Assembly (NCBI GenBank): GCA_016791465.1
Contig: JAEUWE010000231.1
Coordinates: 1-13,154 of the forward strand
Length of the DNA stretch: 13,154 nucleotides
From: Pseudobdellovibrionaceae bacterium
GTDB taxonomy: Bacteria; Bdellovibrionota; Bdellovibrionia; Bdellovibrionales; JAMPXM01
Direction of reading: 5' to 3'
Shown here: one piece after another, positions 11,891 to 13,154 of the stretch
Layout: the number at the start of each line of letters is the position of its first letter
How positions within the stretch are numbered: position 1 is the first letter of the stretch
Notes under the pieces: model-generated
Told to the model about the DNA's origin: nothing
What the model saw: the letters and a program-made list of their open reading frames with translations, nothing else
The model's database searches: none
Translations under genes and position numbers: made by a program

Positions 11891-13093
11891 TTACTCTTCT
11901 GATCCGCCGGTAACAGGCGAACCACGTCTCAAAGCCCGCATGTCTCCCAAGTTCACAACATTCGCCATCGGCTGACTTCCGCCCGAGCTGAACCCTGGGA
12001 ACTTAAGTGCTTCGGTCGCTCCCGCGACATCGAGGCCCGCAAGCCTGATGTATCGGTTCATGACCTTCTCTTCTGTCCATCCGCAGATCTTTTTTACGAT
12101 CGGTGACGAGACACCAGCGTTAAGCAAGTGCGTCGCAAAGCATGCTCTCAGAGCATGAAAATTCACCGAGGTGATTCCGATCTTAAGGCAATGATCTCGC
12201 AGAAACTTGGCCGCTTCGCCGTTGCCCCAGCGCGAAGCGCGAGGCAGTACGTTCTTCTGCGTGATCGGCGTTTTCTCCCGAAGGTCCATCAGCATCGCTT
12301 CTAGCTCGGCGTTCATTGGTACTTTTCTCCAGTAGCCAGCTTTCGTGGATTTGACCGACTTCAAGCGGCAATTCCATGACTTGGAAACCGTGACGAGTTT
12401 CTTTTCCCAATCAAGGTCGGTCCACTCAAGAGCGTACAATTCACCGGATCTCATTCCGGTATTGAGCGCCATGAACCAAATCGGATACCACGGATGATCT
12501 TCAGCTTTCGCCGTCTCAAGCAGCCGATGGATCTCGGCCATGCCTAAAATCTGCGGAGGCTTGTCTTCGATGTACTTCGGAAGCTGAACACTTTGGGCGG
12601 GTGACGCATGAACACCATTCAGGTGACCCTCATCAATGCCGAAGCGAAACACATTGTTGATTGCCGACTTCATCGAACGAAGTCGACCTCGCGAATAGTC
12701 CTTCTCTTCCATCACATTGATAATTCGACGAACGTCGCCCGGAGTGATATCGCGACAATCACGCTTGTACCAATCACTCGTCCAAGCCCTGAGAAAGCTG
12801 ACCATCTCGCGAAGGATATCCGTCTGCATCTTCGCCCGCGTGGCAGTCCCACTTCGGAGTGTGACTTCGAAGGTATCGAGTAGCTCGCCCCAAGACATTG
12901 TCATGTCTTCGAGTCGAGCAAGTTCCATCGATGCCTCAGAGATCATCTGCTTTTCGATCTGTTGGGCTTCTCGGAGTCCACGAATCTGCTTCCGACGCTT
13001 TTGAACGCGGGCGCTTTTCTTAAACTTACTTTTGACGTCGATGTAGACCTCAAAAAACTTCTGTCCATTTTCTACGACTTCTCTTATCGCCAT
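11891..13093 (-). CDS. Tyrosine recombinase / phage-type integrase
   Basis: A complete 400-aa site-specific recombinase that would cut and rejoin DNA at attachment sites. A basic N-terminal arm-binding region (residues 1-50, KSKFKKSARVQKRRKQ) is followed by a core-binding SAM-like domain (about 66-160) and the catalytic domain (about 180-360). All catalytic residues are visible: R215 (NTGMRSGELYALEW), K251 (STKAGYWRK), H313 and R316 (FHALRACFATHLL), W339 in the His/Trp position (ICGWTEEK) and the nucleophile Y348 (MNRYIRL). A Gly/Arg-rich tail extends to 400. ATG at 13091-13093 has a strong ribosome site AAGGAG (13100-13105) six bases ahead. No excisionase gene, tRNA or attachment core is visible beside it in the window. 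It is probably the integrase of the element that carries the coupling-protein remnant, or of a separate insertion. Confidence 0.93.
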   Translation of the reverse strand: MAIREVVENGQKFFEVYIDVKSKFKKSARVQKRRKQIRGLREAQQIEKQMISEASMELARLEDMTMSWGELLDTFEVTLRSGTATRAKMQTDILREMVSFLRAWTSDWYKRDCRDITPGDVRRIINVMEEKDYSRGRLRSMKSAINNVFRFGIDEGHLNGVHASPAQSVQLPKYIEDKPPQILGMAEIHRLLETAKAEDHPWYPIWFMALNTGMRSGELYALEWTDLDWEKKLVTVSKSWNCRLKSVKSTKAGYWRKVPMNAELEAMLMDLREKTPITQKNVLPRASRWGNGEAAKFLRDHCLKIGITSVNFHALRACFATHLLNAGVSSPIVKKICGWTEEKVMNRYIRLAGLDVAGATEALKFPGFSSGGSQPMANVVNLGDMRALRRGSPVTGGSEE

Positions 13094-13109
13094 CTCTTAC
13101 TCCTTTGTT

Positions 13110-13124
13110 GTGCCTGTGAGGCAC
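13110..13124. promoter_or_regulatory. Small perfect hairpin in the integrase leader
   Basis: GTGCCT (13110-13115), GTG, AGGCAC (13119-13124): a 6-bp stem with a 3-base loop, just upstream of the integrase ribosome site. It could be a protein-binding dyad or leader hairpin limiting integrase expression; length alone does not exclude chance. Confidence 0.3.
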
Positions 13125-13154
13125 TTCGACCGGAGTTTTCAATGAGCCCATCAA

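Noticed and set aside
11614..11925. A 103-codon minus-strand frame with an SPDGRD stretch
   Set aside because: It begins inside the end of the integrase gene, runs through the integrase terminator and enters the 98-bp repeat in a frame different from the coupling protein. The apparent motif comes from the terminator hairpin and A run.
1..13154. CRISPR array, rRNA, tRNA or insertion-sequence ends
   Set aside because: No regularly spaced short repeats, no cloverleaf or rRNA-like segments, and no transposase frame or terminal inverted repeats were found by reading both strands.

Overview
The window is an accessory region dense in duplicated, truncated and broken genes, with about half G+C by eye, frequent GTG and TTG starts next to good Shine-Dalgarno sequences, and many exported proteins. 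It looks like a Gram-negative bacterium. The style of the tyrosine integrase and of the type IV coupling-protein remnant recalls Bdellovibrio and its relatives, but that assignment is from memory of protein style and is tentative. An integrase plus a coupling-protein remnant suggest a decayed integrative or conjugative element used as a landing site for cassettes.

Region 1 (51-7716, all + strand) holds four tandem two-gene modules. The first gene of modules 1-3 carries a MepA-like zinc peptidase domain of the LAS group (SHxxGxxxD, then HxxHxH). The second gene is a small exported protein with four conserved cysteines. Module 1 is full length (706 aa + 265 aa). Module 2 has lost the N-terminal third, including the export signal, of the peptidase but keeps every metal ligand (463 aa + 261 aa). 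Module 3 has only the last 241 aa of the peptidase, without the first zinc histidine, and its partner is frameshifted at a run of seven A. Module 4 has an unrelated 62-codon protein tail followed by a diverged but intact partner (262 aa). Peptidase stops and partner starts lie 1 to 7 bases apart, so each pair is probably translationally coupled. My best reading is a peptidoglycan-cutting toxin (or predation/lysis enzyme) with periplasmic immunity or inhibitor proteins, plus displaced C-terminal tips that each kept their partner. This is inference; no function is proven by the sequence.

Region 2 (7834-11678) is bracketed by two direct copies, 98 bp and about 96% identical, of the 3' end of a conjugative coupling-protein gene (minus strand). 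The first copy belongs to a larger coupling-protein fragment (7834 to about 8568). Between the copies runs a + strand series of headless protein tails alternating with small complete genes: a glycine-rich tail and an 89-aa membrane protein; a 104-aa membrane protein; a zincin (HEMAH) tail and a 152-aa exported protein; a 117-aa soluble protein; a short Cys-containing tail and a 100-aa DUF6968-like protein; a YD-repeat (Rhs-type) fragment plus a 48-codon tail and an 87-aa membrane protein. This is the layout expected of an orphan polymorphic-toxin tip and immunity-gene array.

Region 3 (11679-13154) has a 9-bp triplicate, a terminator on the minus strand and a complete 400-aa tyrosine integrase reading leftwards. 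No rRNA, tRNA or CRISPR array was seen.
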